From: Pseudarthrobacter sp. W1I19
GTDB taxonomy: Bacteria > Actinomycetota > Actinomycetes > Actinomycetales > Micrococcaceae
Assembly: GCF_030817835.1 (NCBI RefSeq)
Contig: NZ_JAUSZR010000001.1
Span: forward strand, 1,736,001-1,800,000
DNA: 64,000 nt
Reading direction: 5' to 3'
The position numbers were made by a program, and so were the translations under genes. Below, piece by piece: positions 9,826-19,072 of this stretch. The notes beneath the pieces are model-generated. The model saw nothing but the letters and a program-made list of their open reading frames with translations. It was not told the origin of the DNA and did no database searches. The stretch's first letter is position 1, and each line of letters begins with the position of its first letter.

Positions 9826-10440
9826 ATGACTGACACTGCACGAAACAAAGCCGATTTCTGGTTTGACCCGCTGTGCCCGTTCGCGTGGATCACCTCGCGC
9901 TGGATCGGTGAAGTGGAGGACGTCCGCGACATCGAAACGGTGTGGCACGTGATGAGTCTTGCTGTCCTCAACGAGGGCCGCGACCTGGAGCCCGCCTACC
10001 GCGAGTCGATGGACAACGCCTGGGGCATGGTCCGCGTGATCATCGCGGCCCAGCAGGAGCACGGCCAGGAAACGGTCAAGGCCCTTTATGACGCCATGGG
10101 CACCCTGATCCATGAGCGCGGCGAGAAGGACAGGGCCCTGGTCATCACCAAGGCCCTCGCTGAATGCGGCCTGCCCGCCTCGCTGGCTGAAGCAGCCACC
10201 ACAGAAGCCTTCGACGAAAAGCTGCGGGCCAGCCACGAGGAAGGCATCTCGCTTGTAGGCCAGGATGTTGGCACGCCCGTGGTGGCCTTCAATGGAACCG
10301 CATTCTTCGGCCCCGTCCTGACCCGGATTCCGCGTGGTGAAGAGGCCGGCAAGCTGTGGGACGCCACCACGGCCCTGGCCTCCTACCCGCACTTCTTCGA
10401 GCTGAAGCGCAGCCGCACAGAACGCCCTGAATTCAGCTGA
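9826..10440 (+). CDS. DsbA-family oxidoreductase, Rv2466c-like (mycothiol-linked)
   Basis: Thioredoxin-fold protein of 204 residues that matches the mycobacterial mycothiol-dependent nitroreductase Rv2466c along its length: DFWFDPLCPFAWITSRW near the N-terminus, HVMSLAVLNE, the helical insertion, and the C-terminal VGTPVVAFNGTAFFGPVLTRIPRGEEAGKLWD. In Rv2466c the active site is CPWC; here it is CPFA, so only Cys17 remains and position 20 is Ala. A monothiol mechanism using mycothiol is the likely reading. The ATG at 9826 has AAGGAG nearby. A stem-loop without a T-tract (9781-9803) sits between clpX and this gene, so weak read-through from clpX is possible. Confidence 0.85.
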   Translation: MTDTARNKADFWFDPLCPFAWITSRWIGEVEDVRDIETVWHVMSLAVLNEGRDLEPAYRESMDNAWGMVRVIIAAQQEHGQETVKALYDAMGTLIHERGEKDRALVITKALAECGLPASLAEAATTEAFDEKLRASHEEGISLVGQDVGTPVVAFNGTAFFGPVLTRIPRGEEAGKLWDATTALASYPHFFELKRSRTERPEFS

Positions 10441-10474
10441 ACCAGATCCCGCCGGCCATCGACGGGGACGCAGC

Positions 10475-10518
10475 AGAGCTCCGGTAGAACTACTCGCTTG
10501 TAGTTCTGCCGGGGCTCT
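10475..10518 (+). terminator. Stem-loop terminator after the DsbA-like gene
   Basis: AGAGCTCCGGTAGAACTAC (10475-10493) pairs with the complementary arm ending AGCTCT at 10500-10518, with one mismatch near the middle. The loop is TCGCTT. The stem is about 18 bp. No long T-run follows, so efficiency is uncertain. Confidence 0.7.
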
Positions 10519-10720
10519 TGCGCATCCGGACCGGCAGGACAATGATGGTTCTTACCCTCTTCGAAAGAAGAGAGACGCAGGAACCGAAGATTCAGTGATA
10601 TGTATTTGACGCAGCCATCGGCAAAGCCGGATACAAGCTACCAGTGACGAGGTAGGAAGACCTGAAATTTCCTAGGATCTTGCCAGACCATCAAAGACGT
10701 CACCAGATGGCCGAAAAGTC

Positions 10721-10756
10721 GAAGCCCCACCAACGGCAAAACGCTGATGGGGCTTC
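10721..10756 (-). terminator. Terminator for valS
   Basis: GAAGCCCCA (10721-10729) pairs with TGGGGCTTC (10748-10756). Read on the minus strand the hairpin is followed by GACTTTT, fitting a valS terminator. Confidence 0.75.
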
Positions 10757-10763
10757 CCCTTTG

Positions 10764-10822
10764 CCCTGAAACAGGTTGCCCCGAGACGGGTCGCCCTGAA
10801 CCAGTTTCCCTGGACCAGGGCG
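10764..10822. repeat. Four degenerate 14-15 bp palindromic units after valS
   Basis: Four adjacent units read CCCTGAAACAGGTTG, CCCCGAGACGGGTCG, CCCTGAACCAGTTT and CCCTGGACCAGGGCG. Most carry their own small dyad (CCTG-N3-CAGG or equivalent). They lie between the valS stop and its terminator. No known element was recognised. Confidence 0.55.
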
Positions 10823-10829
10823 CCGTCCG

Positions 10830-13451
10830 TCAGGCCTGGGCGGGCTCCTCGGTGGCGGCCAGGGCCACGTCACTCACGGTCAGTTCGCCGTCGCCCACCA
10901 CCAGGGTGATCTCGCGGGCGTTCGACGCAGCCTTCAGGTCGGCAAGCCCAGCCTTCAGTTGCGTGGTCAGGGCCTCGGAGGCCGTGATGGTGGCGGACAG
11001 GACCTCTGTGCGCTGCTTCACCTTGGCCTCGGACTTGGCTTTGCGGACGCCGCTGAGCGCAACACCCACGGTGGCCAGCATGGTGGTGTCCCCGCCCGGC
11101 ACGTCCAGCGGGGCAGGCCACTGGGCGCGGTGGACCGAACCGTTCCGCCACCATCCCCAAACCTCTTCGGTGGCGAAAGGCAGGAAGGGCGCGAACAGGC
11201 GCAGCAGGGTGTCCAGGCTGGTGGCCAGGGCCGCGAGGACGGAGGCCTGTTCGGCTTCGCCGGCAGCGCCGTAGGCCCGGTCCTTGATGAGCTCCACGTA
11301 GTCGTCCGTGAACTGCCAGAAGAAGCTTTCGGTGATCTGCAGTGCGCGCGCGTAGTCGTAGTTCTCGAACGCTTTCGTGGACTGCGCCACAACATCTGCA
11401 AGCTGGGCGAGGACGGCCCGGTCCAGGGGGTTGGACAGCACCGAGAGGTCAGCGGAAAGCACTGATGCTTCGGTGGCGCCGAGGTTCAGCACGAACTTCG
11501 AGGCGTTCAGCAGCTTGATGGCCAGGCGCCGGCCGATCTTCATCTGGGCAATCTCGTAGGCGGTATCCGCGCCGAGCTTAGCGGAGGCGGCCCAGTAACG
11601 GACAGCATCGGAGCCGTATTCCTCCAGCACATCGGTGGGGACCACCACGTTGCCCTTGGACTTGGACATCTTCTTGCGGTCCGGGTCCAGGATCCAGCCC
11701 GAGATGGCGGCGTGCTTCCACGGCGCACTGTTCTCCAGGGCGTCGGCGCGGACCACCGAGGAGAAGAGCCAGGTCCGGATGATGTCGTGGCCCTGCGGGC
11801 GGACGTCAAACGGGAATACCTTGGCGAACAGTTCCGCGTCGCGCTTCCAGCCGCCCACAATGTTCGGCGTCAGGGAGGAGGTGGCCCACGTGTCCAGGAT
11901 GTCGGCGTCGCCGGTGAAACCGTTGGGAACATCGCGCTGTGCCTCGTCGAAGCCCGGGGCGGCATCCGCTGCCGGGTCAACCGGCAGCTGCTCGTCGGAC
12001 GGAACGATGGGGGAGTCGTAGTCCGGGTTGCCGTCGGCATCCAGCGGGTACCAGACGGGGATGGGCACACCAAAGAAGCGCTGCCGCGATACCAGCCAGT
12101 CGCCGTTCAGGCCGGAAATCCAGTTCTCGTAGCGGGAGCGCATAAAGGCGGGGTGGAAGTCGATTTCCTGCCCCCGCGCGATGAGTCGTTCACGGCGGTC
12201 CTCGTCCCGTCCACCGTTGCGGATGTACCACTGGCGGGAGGTGACAACCTCAAGGGGCTTGTCGCCCTTTTCGTAGAAGTTCACGGGGTGCATGATCTTC
12301 TTCGGCTCGCCGTCCAGCAGTTCGGCGGCGGTGAGGAGCTTCACCACCTCCTCTTTGGCGCTGAACACGGTCTTGCCGGCGATGGCGGCAAAGGCTTCAC
12401 GGCCGATGTCGGTGGTGATCCACTCAGGGGCCTCGCTGACGATCCGGCCGTCCCTGCCCACGATGGCCCGTGTCGGCAACTGCAGTTCGCGCCACCAGGT
12501 GACGTCCGTCAGGTCGCCGAAGGTACACACCATCGCGATGCCTGAGCCTTTGTCCGCCTTGGCCAGCGGGTGGGCCTTCACTTCGACCTCGACGCCGAAC
12601 ACCGGGGACGTGACCTTCTTGCCGAACAGCGGCTGGTACCGTTCGTCGTCGGGATTTGCCACCAGGGCCGCACAGGCGGCCAGCAGTTCGGGACGGGTGG
12701 TCTCGATGTAGATCCGCTCGCCGTCCTCAGTGAAGAAGGGGTACCGGTAGTAGGCGCCCGGCACTTCGCGGTCCTCGAGCTCGGCCTGGGCCACGGCAGT
12801 GCGGAAGGTGACATCCCAGAGGGTGGGCGCCTCGGCCATGTAGGCGTCGCCGGCCGCAAGGTTGGCCAGGAACGCGCGCTGCGAAACCGCCCTGGAGTTG
12901 TCGTCGATGGTGCGGTAGGTCAGTTCCCAGTCCACGGACAGGCCAAGCGTCTGGAAGAGGTTTTCGAAGACCTTCTCGTCCTCAACGGCCAGCTCTTCAC
13001 ACAGCTCGATGAAGTTCCGGCGGGAGACCACGTCAAAATCCCGCTGGTTCTTGGCAGGCTGGGTCGGAGGACGGTAGTCCGCGTTGTACGGGATGGCCGG
13101 GTCGCACCGCACCCCGTAGTAGTTCTGCACCCGGCGTTCGGTGGGCAGGCCGTTGTCATCCCAGCCCATCGGGTAGAAGACGTTCTTGCCGATCATTCGC
13201 TGGTAGCGGGCCAGCACATCGGTCTGCGTGTAGGAGAACATGTGTCCCACGTGCAGCGATCCGGAAGCGGTGGGCGGGGGAGTATCGATCGAGTAGACCT
13301 GCTCCCGGGTGGTGTCCGGGTTGAACTTGTAGGTCCCCTCCGCAAGCCAGCGCTGCGTCAGGGCAGCTTCGAGGCCCTCGAGGGCCGGCTTGTCCGGAAC
13401 GTTGATGGGGGCGGTGTTGGGCGTGTCTGTACCCTGTTTGTCTTCAGCCAT
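10830..13451 (-). CDS. valS: Valyl-tRNA synthetase
   Basis: Class I aminoacyl-tRNA synthetase charging tRNA-Val. The HIGH motif is HVGH at residues 67-70 and KMSKS is at 594-598. The editing domain (about 220-420) lies between, with GSGIAMVCTFGD. The C-terminal anticodon-binding domain follows, and the last 100 residues form the ValRS tRNA-binding arm, which is coiled-coil-like and Lys/Ala-rich. Length 873 is normal for actinobacterial ValS. The ATG at 13451 is divergent to the SDR gene at 13569, with a 117-base shared promoter region. No T-box was found in front of valS, unlike ileS. Confidence 0.97.
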   Translation of the reverse strand: MAEDKQGTDTPNTAPINVPDKPALEGLEAALTQRWLAEGTYKFNPDTTREQVYSIDTPPPTASGSLHVGHMFSYTQTDVLARYQRMIGKNVFYPMGWDDNGLPTERRVQNYYGVRCDPAIPYNADYRPPTQPAKNQRDFDVVSRRNFIELCEELAVEDEKVFENLFQTLGLSVDWELTYRTIDDNSRAVSQRAFLANLAAGDAYMAEAPTLWDVTFRTAVAQAELEDREVPGAYYRYPFFTEDGERIYIETTRPELLAACAALVANPDDERYQPLFGKKVTSPVFGVEVEVKAHPLAKADKGSGIAMVCTFGDLTDVTWWRELQLPTRAIVGRDGRIVSEAPEWITTDIGREAFAAIAGKTVFSAKEEVVKLLTAAELLDGEPKKIMHPVNFYEKGDKPLEVVTSRQWYIRNGGRDEDRRERLIARGQEIDFHPAFMRSRYENWISGLNGDWLVSRQRFFGVPIPVWYPLDADGNPDYDSPIVPSDEQLPVDPAADAAPGFDEAQRDVPNGFTGDADILDTWATSSLTPNIVGGWKRDAELFAKVFPFDVRPQGHDIIRTWLFSSVVRADALENSAPWKHAAISGWILDPDRKKMSKSKGNVVVPTDVLEEYGSDAVRYWAASAKLGADTAYEIAQMKIGRRLAIKLLNASKFVLNLGATEASVLSADLSVLSNPLDRAVLAQLADVVAQSTKAFENYDYARALQITESFFWQFTDDYVELIKDRAYGAAGEAEQASVLAALATSLDTLLRLFAPFLPFATEEVWGWWRNGSVHRAQWPAPLDVPGGDTTMLATVGVALSGVRKAKSEAKVKQRTEVLSATITASEALTTQLKAGLADLKAASNAREITLVVGDGELTVSDVALAATEEPAQA

Positions 13452-13568
13452 CTGCCAATTGTTTCATGGCCGCGCACGTCCCCCTGCCCGGCGGCGGGCT
13501 GCAGGCGCGCGTTCATCCGGGGAAATACGCCGGGGCGGTCTCCGGGCAGGGAAGGTTAGGGTGGTGCC

Positions 13569-14327
13569 ATGACTTCGGACTTCCAGAAAAAAGCAGCTTT
13601 GGTGACCGGCGCGAGCAGCGGAATCGGTGAGGCAACCGTCCGCGCCCTGGCGGCGGCAGGCTGGACAGTCTTCGCTGTGGCGCGCCGCGCGGAGCGGCTC
13701 GCCGCGCTGGAAGCCGAGACCGGCGCCGTCGGCATTCCTGCCGATATTTCCGCGGACGACGACGTGTCCCGGCTTCTTGCCCTGGTCACCGAAGCGGGAG
13801 GCATTGACACGCTGGTCAACATCGCCGGCGGCGCCCGGGGTGCCGACACCGTGGGCCAGGCGAGCACCGAGGACTGGGAATGGATGTACCGGGTCAACGT
13901 GCTGGGCACCATGAAGCTCACCCGGGCGTTCCTGCCGATGCTCCGCGCACACGGCGAGGGAACCGTGCTGAACCTGACCTCCACTGCCGCGCTTGCTCCG
14001 TACGAAGGCGGAGGCGGCTACAACGCCGCGAAGTCTGCCCAGCAGGCCATGACCGGGGCGCTGCGGCTGGAGGAAGCGGAAAACAACGTCCGCGTCATCG
14101 AAGTGGCGCCGGGGCTGGTGTACACGGAGGAGTTCGCACTGAACCGGCTGGGTGACCGGCAGGCCGCCCAAAAGGTATACCAGGGCGTGGAGAAGCCGCT
14201 CACCGCCGCCGACGTGGCGGATGTGGTCAGGTATGCCGTCAGTGCCCCGCACCATGTGAACCTGGACCAGATCGTGATCCGGCCGGTGGCGCAGGCCGCC
14301 AACCACAAACTGATCCGCAAGGGCTGA
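13569..14327 (+). CDS. SDR-family NAD(P)-dependent oxidoreductase
   Basis: Classical short-chain dehydrogenase/reductase of 252 residues. The nucleotide-binding motif TGASSGIG is at about residues 14-21. NIAGGARG stands in the NNAG position. The catalytic Ser is in LNLTSTAALAPYEGGGGYNAAKSA, which also holds the YxxxK pair. EVAPGLVYTEEF follows the active site. The substrate cannot be told from sequence; homologues of this subgroup resemble YdfG-type serine/3-hydroxy acid dehydrogenases. The stop is one base from the stop of the convergent EEP gene, with no room for a terminator between them. Confidence 0.88.
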   Translation: MTSDFQKKAALVTGASSGIGEATVRALAAAGWTVFAVARRAERLAALEAETGAVGIPADISADDDVSRLLALVTEAGGIDTLVNIAGGARGADTVGQASTEDWEWMYRVNVLGTMKLTRAFLPMLRAHGEGTVLNLTSTAALAPYEGGGGYNAAKSAQQAMTGALRLEEAENNVRVIEVAPGLVYTEEFALNRLGDRQAAQKVYQGVEKPLTAADVADVVRYAVSAPHHVNLDQIVIRPVAQAANHKLIRKG

Positions 14328-14328
14328 C

Positions 14329-15423
14329 TTACGGCAGAGCCTGTTTTTGCTGCAGTACCAGGCGGGCCACCACCGCGGCATGATCGGTTCCGGGCAGGGT
14401 GACGACCTCGACCTCCGCGATACCTATTCCCGGGCTGACCAGCACATGATCCAGGGCCGCGAAGGCCGGTACCGGTGAGTTCACCGGCCACGTTGGTACC
14501 AGGCCCTTGCCGGCAGTCCGGGCCGCATCAGTGAGTCCTAGGGCCAGGAGGTCACGGAATTCCCGGTGGTCCGCGGTGGCGTTGAAGTCGCCCAGCAGGA
14601 TGGTGGGCTCCCCTTCCGGTGCGGCCCGCCACAGTTCCCCCAACTGCCGCAGTTCCGCCCGCCACGTGCGCGTATGCCCGGGGAGCGGGGAATCGATGTG
14701 GACAGCTGTCAGGTGGACCGGCGCCGCTACGCCGGGGACTACGGCCACTGCCTGGCTTTGGTAGAACACCGAGCCCGGTACCCGTTCAGCCTGCTCCAGC
14801 GGAAACCGTGCAAAGAGGGCGTTCCCAGTGCCGGCCCAATCAACGTCCGGCGCCCGGCCGGGCAGCACGGTTGCCAGGCCTGCGATGTCCAGCTCTTCCA
14901 GTCCCTGCGGGGCGAGTTCGGGCAGGGCCAACACGTCGACGTTCCGGCTTTTCACCTCCGCCAGCAGGGCCGCGGCGTCGATGCCCCTGGAGCCCACATT
15001 CACCGCCATCACCGTGAGCGTCTGTTTACGGGGGAGTGCTTTCGCGGCCGGTTGGCCCGCGGGGAGGGCAGCGGACTGCAGGTTGTCTTCTCCGGCAGCA
15101 GGCACGATCCGGCCCAGCACCAGGCTGAACTGGGCCACGAGCACCCCCGCTGCCAGCGCGGCCACCAGTGACCGGGCGGCGCCGGGACGGATACACAGTG
15201 CGACGACGGCGGCAGCCAGCCCCGCCGCCGTCGTGATGAGCGCCGCGGGAAAGAAGGACAACAGCTGGATCCACGGGGTCCCGATGTCCCAGGGAACCAG
15301 GCGAAGCGCCAGCAGTACGGCACCCGGCGCGGCCAGGACGGCGGCGGACACCGACCACCAGGACACCCTGCGGGGACGCGGTCCCTGACGCAGTCCGGCC
15401 CCGTTCTTCTGCATACGCTCCAT
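14329..15423 (-). CDS. Membrane-anchored endonuclease/exonuclease/phosphatase (EEP) family protein
   Basis: About 364 residues from the ATG at 15423. The N-terminal part has three hydrophobic segments (near residues 22-42, 50-72 and 80-103 of this start), then a soluble EEP domain. Domain motifs seen are NVGSRGID (metal-binding Asn), LPELAPQGLEEL (Glu), HIDSPLPGHTRTW, LLGDFNATADHREFRDLL (catalytic Asp/Asn) and LDHVLVSPG ending in GTDHAAVVARL (catalytic His). The active site therefore probably faces outside. The substrate is unknown: DNA, phospholipid or phosphoester are all known for the fold. The frame stays open to 15702, but that upstream part overlaps the ileS T-box leader, so a start near 15423 or 15414 is preferred. 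Confidence 0.8.
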   Translation of the reverse strand: MERMQKNGAGLRQGPRPRRVSWWSVSAAVLAAPGAVLLALRLVPWDIGTPWIQLLSFFPAALITTAAGLAAAVVALCIRPGAARSLVAALAAGVLVAQFSLVLGRIVPAAGEDNLQSAALPAGQPAAKALPRKQTLTVMAVNVGSRGIDAAALLAEVKSRNVDVLALPELAPQGLEELDIAGLATVLPGRAPDVDWAGTGNALFARFPLEQAERVPGSVFYQSQAVAVVPGVAAPVHLTAVHIDSPLPGHTRTWRAELRQLGELWRAAPEGEPTILLGDFNATADHREFRDLLALGLTDAARTAGKGLVPTWPVNSPVPAFAALDHVLVSPGIGIAEVEVVTLPGTDHAAVVARLVLQQKQALP

Positions 15424-15449
15424 TATTGGTGGCCCGGCCGTGGAAATAG

Positions 15450-15739
15450 TAGACTCGGAAGCGGCTACGACCCGGCTATCACCGGCGAGCTTCCGGAAGA
15501 ACGCACCAACCGCGATACCTGCGGACGGCGTCAGTAGAACCGGACGGGTAAGCCCGTCACAGCAGTCAATGAGCGGCCGGAGCAGGACGGTTCCCCAGGG
15601 AGCCGGCAGCGCCGGTAAGTGAGGTGGTACCGCGGTGGGCGTGGAGTCCGGAAGGACAACACGGCAGCCGTCCTCGCATCCTGAACGGAACGAAAGGCGC
15701 AAGCCGGCAGTTCGCCAAGCTCAACCCAGGATGTCGAGA
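15450..15739 (+). promoter_or_regulatory. T-box riboswitch leader of ileS, probably translational
   Basis: Senses uncharged tRNA-Ile. The short Stem I is formed by GGAAGC (15457-15462) and GCTTCC (15489-15494), and its loop carries the Ile codon ATC at 15478-15480 as specifier. The conserved T-box GAGGTGGTACCGCGG lies at 15621-15635; its TGGT bulge would pair with the tRNA NCCA end. No T-tract terminator lies between the T-box and the start codon, and the ribosome site AGGA (15728-15731) is within 100 bases, which fits the ultrashort-Stem-I translational T-boxes known for actinobacterial ileS. Confidence 0.88.
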
Positions 15740-18700
15740 ATGACGTATTACCCCAAGGCCTCAGCCTCCGCCAATGGCACCTCTTCCAGCCGCAACGCTG
15801 GCGTGTCCGCTTCCGTGAAGTTCCCGGAAATCGAAGAGCGCATCCTCAAGTACTGGGACCAGGACGGCACCTTTCAGGCCAGCATCGACCAGCGCAGCGC
15901 GGACGCCCCCGGCGGCGAGCCCGGCAGCAACGAATTCGTTTTCTACGACGGCCCGCCGTTCGCCAACGGCCTGCCGCACTATGGCCACCTGCTCACCGGG
16001 TACGCCAAGGACCTCGTGGGCCGCTACCAGACCCAGCGCGGCAAGCGCGTGGAGCGCCGCTTCGGCTGGGATACCCATGGCCTGCCGGCAGAGCTCGAAG
16101 CCATGAAGCAGCTGGGCATGACGGACAAGACCCAGATCGAAGCCATGGGCATCGACAAGTTCAACGACGCCTGCCGCGCCTCCGTGATGAAGTACGCCGA
16201 CGAATGGCGCAGTTACGTCACCCGCCAGGCGCGCTGGGTGGACTTCGATAACGACTACAAGACCCTCAACGTCGAGTACATGGAGTCGGTCCTCTGGGCC
16301 TTCAAGCAGCTGCACGAAAAGGGATTGACCTACAACGGCTACCGCGTGCTGCCTTACTGCTGGAAGGACGAAACCCCGCTGTCCAACCATGAGCTGCGCA
16401 TGGACGACGACGTCTACAAGAACCGCCAGGACCAGACCGTCACGGTGACCTTCCCCCTGCTTGCCGGGGAGTCGGAACTGTCCCGGCGGCTCGCCGGTGT
16501 CCAGGCCCTCGCCTGGACCACCACCCCCTGGACACTGCCGACGAACGCCGCGCTCGCCGTCGGACCTTCCATCACTTACGCCGTGCTGCCTGCCGGCCCC
16601 AACGGCATCAAGGCCGCCTCCGCGGATGCTCCGGTTACCGGCAGCTTCCTGCTGGCCGCCGACCTGCTGGCCAGCTACGCGAAGGACCTCGGATACGAGG
16701 ACTTCGAGGCAGCGCAGGCCGCCGTTGTCTCCACGCACACGGGTGCTGAGCTGGAAGGCCTCGCCTACCAGCCGCTGTGGCAGGACTTTGCCGACAACGA
16801 AAAATACGGCATGGAGAACGCCTGGCGGATCCTGGTGGCCGACTACGTCACCACCACCGACGGCACCGGCATCGTCCACCAGGCTCCCGCCTACGGTGAA
16901 GACGACCAGAAGGTCTGCGAGGAAGCCGGCATCCCGGTGATCCTCTCGGTGGACGAGGGCGCGAAATTCCTGCCGCTGTTCAAGCACGGCGACCTCCACG
17001 ACATCGTGGGCCTGCAGGTCTTCGAGGCCAACAAGCCCATCACCCAGGTGCTGCGCGCCCAGGGCCGCCTGGTCCGCCAGGCCAGCTACGAGCACAGCTA
17101 CCCGCACTGCTGGCGCTGCCGCAACCCGCTGATCTACCGCGCCGTGTCCTCCTGGTATGTGGAGGTCACCAAGTTCAAGGACCGGATGTCCGAGCTGAAC
17201 CAGGAAATCAACTGGATCCCGGGCAACGTCAAGGACGGCCAGTTCGGCAAGTGGCTGGAAAACGCCCGTGACTGGTCCATCAGCCGCAACCGCTACTGGG
17301 GCAGCCCCATCCCCGTCTGGCAGTCCAGCGACCCCGAATACCCGCGCACGGATGTGTACGGCTCGCTCGCCGAGATCGAGGCGGACTTCGGCAGGCTGCC
17401 GCTGAACAAGGACGGCCAGGTGGACCTGCACCGCCCGTTCATCGACGAACTGACCAGGCCCAACCCGGACGATCCCCGTACCCCCGGAGAGGGCCAGTCG
17501 GTGATGCGCCGCGTGGAGGACGTCCTGGATGTCTGGTTCGACTCCGGCTCCATGCCGTACGGCCAGGTGCACTACCCGTTCCAGAACGAGGCCTGGTTCG
17601 ATACCCACAACCCCGCCGACTTCATCGTGGAGTACATCGGCCAGACCCGCGGCTGGTTCTACATGCTGCACATCCTGTCCACGGCGCTGTTCGACCGGCC
17701 GGCGTTCCGCAACGTCATCAGCCACGGCATTGTGCTGGGCTCGGACGGGCAGAAAATGTCCAAGAGCCTGCGGAACTACCCGGATGTCTCCGAGGTCCTG
17801 GACCGCGACGGCTCGGACGCCATGCGCTGGTTCCTGATGTCCAGCCCCATCCTCCGAGGCGGCAACCTGGTGGTCACCGAACAGGGAATCCGCGACGGCG
17901 TCCGGCAAGTCATCCTGCCTCTGTGGAACGTGTACAGCTTCTTCACGCTCTACACCAACGCCGCCAACGGCGGTTCAGGCTATGACGCGAAGCTGCGCTA
18001 CGACGGCTATGCCGACACGCTGGACCAGTACCTGCTGGCCAACACCGGTGACTTGGTCCGGAACATGACGGAGCAGCTGGACACCTACGACATCTCCGGC
18101 GCCTGCGACGAACTGCGCAGCTACCTGGACATGCTCACCAACTGGTACGTCCGCCGGAGCCGGCAGCGCTTCTTCGACGAAGACCAGGACGCGTTCGACG
18201 CTCTGTTCACCGCCCTGGAGACGGTCACCCGCGTGGCGGCTTCGCTCCTGCCGCTGGTCTCCGAGGAAATCTGGCGCGGACTCACCGGCGGCCGCTCGGT
18301 GCACCTGGCCGACTGGCCGGACGCCAACCTGTTCCCGGCCAACCCGGACCTGGTGCAGGCCATGGACAAAGTCCAGCAGATCTGCTCCACCGGTTCCTCA
18401 CTCCGGAAGGCAGCAAACCTGCGCGTACGCCTGCCGCTGCAGGAACTGACTGTTGTGGCACCGGGCGCGGATGCGCTGGACGGCTTCGCCGCCGTCGTCG
18501 CGGACGAACTCAACCTCCGCTCTGTCCGCCTCCTGGATGCCGCCACGGCCTCCCCGGAGGAATTCGGGATCCAGCAGAAGCTCGTGGTCAACGCACGCGC
18601 CGCAGGTCCGCGGCTGGGCAAGAACGTCCAGGCCGCCATCAAGGGCGCCAAGTCCGGCGACTGGTCCGTTTCCGATGCCGGCGTTGTCACGGCCGGGGGC

Positions 18701-19069
18701 CTGGAACTGGAACCGCAGGAATATACGCTCGAAACCGTAGTGGCAGACAGCGGGTCCGCGGCTGCGTCTTCGGCTGTAGCCGTCCTTCCCGGTGGCGGCT
18801 TCGTAGTCCTCAACACCGAGGTGACCCCGGAGCTGGAGGCCGAAGGCCTGGCCCGGGACATGGTCAGGTCCATCCAGCAGGCACGCAAGGACGCCGGACT
18901 CAACGTCAGCGACCGGATCCGGACCTCCGTGACTGCCCGGCAGAACGTCGTCGACGCCCTGCTGGCCAACGCTGAACTGGTAAAGGGCGAGACCCTCACC
19001 GTGGACCTCACGGCAGAACCATCGGACGCCGCCGAACCGGTAGTCGCCGTCGAAAAAGTAAAGGCCTGA
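15740..19069 (+). CDS. ileS: Isoleucyl-tRNA synthetase, long type
   Basis: Charges tRNA-Ile. From the ATG at 15740 the protein has 1109 residues. The HIGH motif is HYGH at 80-83 and KMSKS is at 672-676 followed by LRNYPD. The CP1 editing domain is between, and there is a long C-terminal extension. Length and the [11 protein letters not shown] form fit the eukaryote-like IleRS2 group, which in known members is often mupirocin-tolerant; that property is inferred. The start at 15740 is preferred because AGGA lies eight bases upstream, whereas the in-frame ATG at 15731 overlaps that site. Regulated by the T-box leader. folC starts 3 bases after the stop. Confidence 0.96.
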   Translation: MTYYPKASASANGTSSSRNAGVSASVKFPEIEERILKYWDQDGTFQASIDQRSADAPGGEPGSNEFVFYDGPPFANGLPHYGHLLTGYAKDLVGRYQTQRGKRVERRFGWDTHGLPAELEAMKQLGMTDKTQIEAMGIDKFNDACRASVMKYADEWRSYVTRQARWVDFDNDYKTLNVEYMESVLWAFKQLHEKGLTYNGYRVLPYCWKDETPLSNHELRMDDDVYKNRQDQTVTVTFPLLAGESELSRRLAGVQALAWTTTPWTLPTNAALAVGPSITYAVLPAGPNGIKAASADAPVTGSFLLAADLLASYAKDLGYEDFEAAQAAVVSTHTGAELEGLAYQPLWQDFADNEKYGMENAWRILVADYVTTTDGTGIVHQAPAYGEDDQKVCEEAGIPVILSVDEGAKFLPLFKHGDLHDIVGLQVFEANKPITQVLRAQGRLVRQASYEHSYPHCWRCRNPLIYRAVSSWYVEVTKFKDRMSELNQEINWIPGNVKDGQFGKWLENARDWSISRNRYWGSPIPVWQSSDPEYPRTDVYGSLAEIEADFGRLPLNKDGQVDLHRPFIDELTRPNPDDPRTPGEGQSVMRRVEDVLDVWFDSGSMPYGQVHYPFQNEAWFDTHNPADFIVEYIGQTRGWFYMLHILSTALFDRPAFRNVISHGIVLGSDGQKMSKSLRNYPDVSEVLDRDGSDAMRWFLMSSPILRGGNLVVTEQGIRDGVRQVILPLWNVYSFFTLYTNAANGGSGYDAKLRYDGYADTLDQYLLANTGDLVRNMTEQLDTYDISGACDELRSYLDMLTNWYVRRSRQRFFDEDQDAFDALFTALETVTRVAASLLPLVSEEIWRGLTGGRSVHLADWPDANLFPANPDLVQAMDKVQQICSTGSSLRKAANLRVRLPLQELTVVAPGADALDGFAAVVADELNLRSVRLLDAATASPEEFGIQQKLVVNARAAGPRLGKNVQAAIKGAKSGDWSVSDAGVVTAGGLELEPQEYTLETVVADSGSAAASSAVAVLPGGGFVVLNTEVTPELEAEGLARDMVRSIQQARKDAGLNVSDRIRTSVTARQNVVDALLANAELVKGETLTVDLTAEPSDAAEPVVAVEKVKA

Positions 19070-19072
19070 TCC

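Larger units (their letters stand above)
10441..10829. other. Intergenic region between dsbA-like gene and valS, no gene
   Basis: These 389 bases contain no credible coding sequence. They hold a terminator for the plus-strand gene, about 200 bases with no recognised feature, a valS terminator and a short degenerate repeat, listed separately. Confidence 0.7.

Noticed and set aside
15761..17908. 715-residue minus-strand ORF inside ileS
   Set aside because: Antisense shadow of a high-GC gene: repetitive Val/His/Gln composition, no ribosome site, no family motif. The plus strand has the full IleRS motifs.
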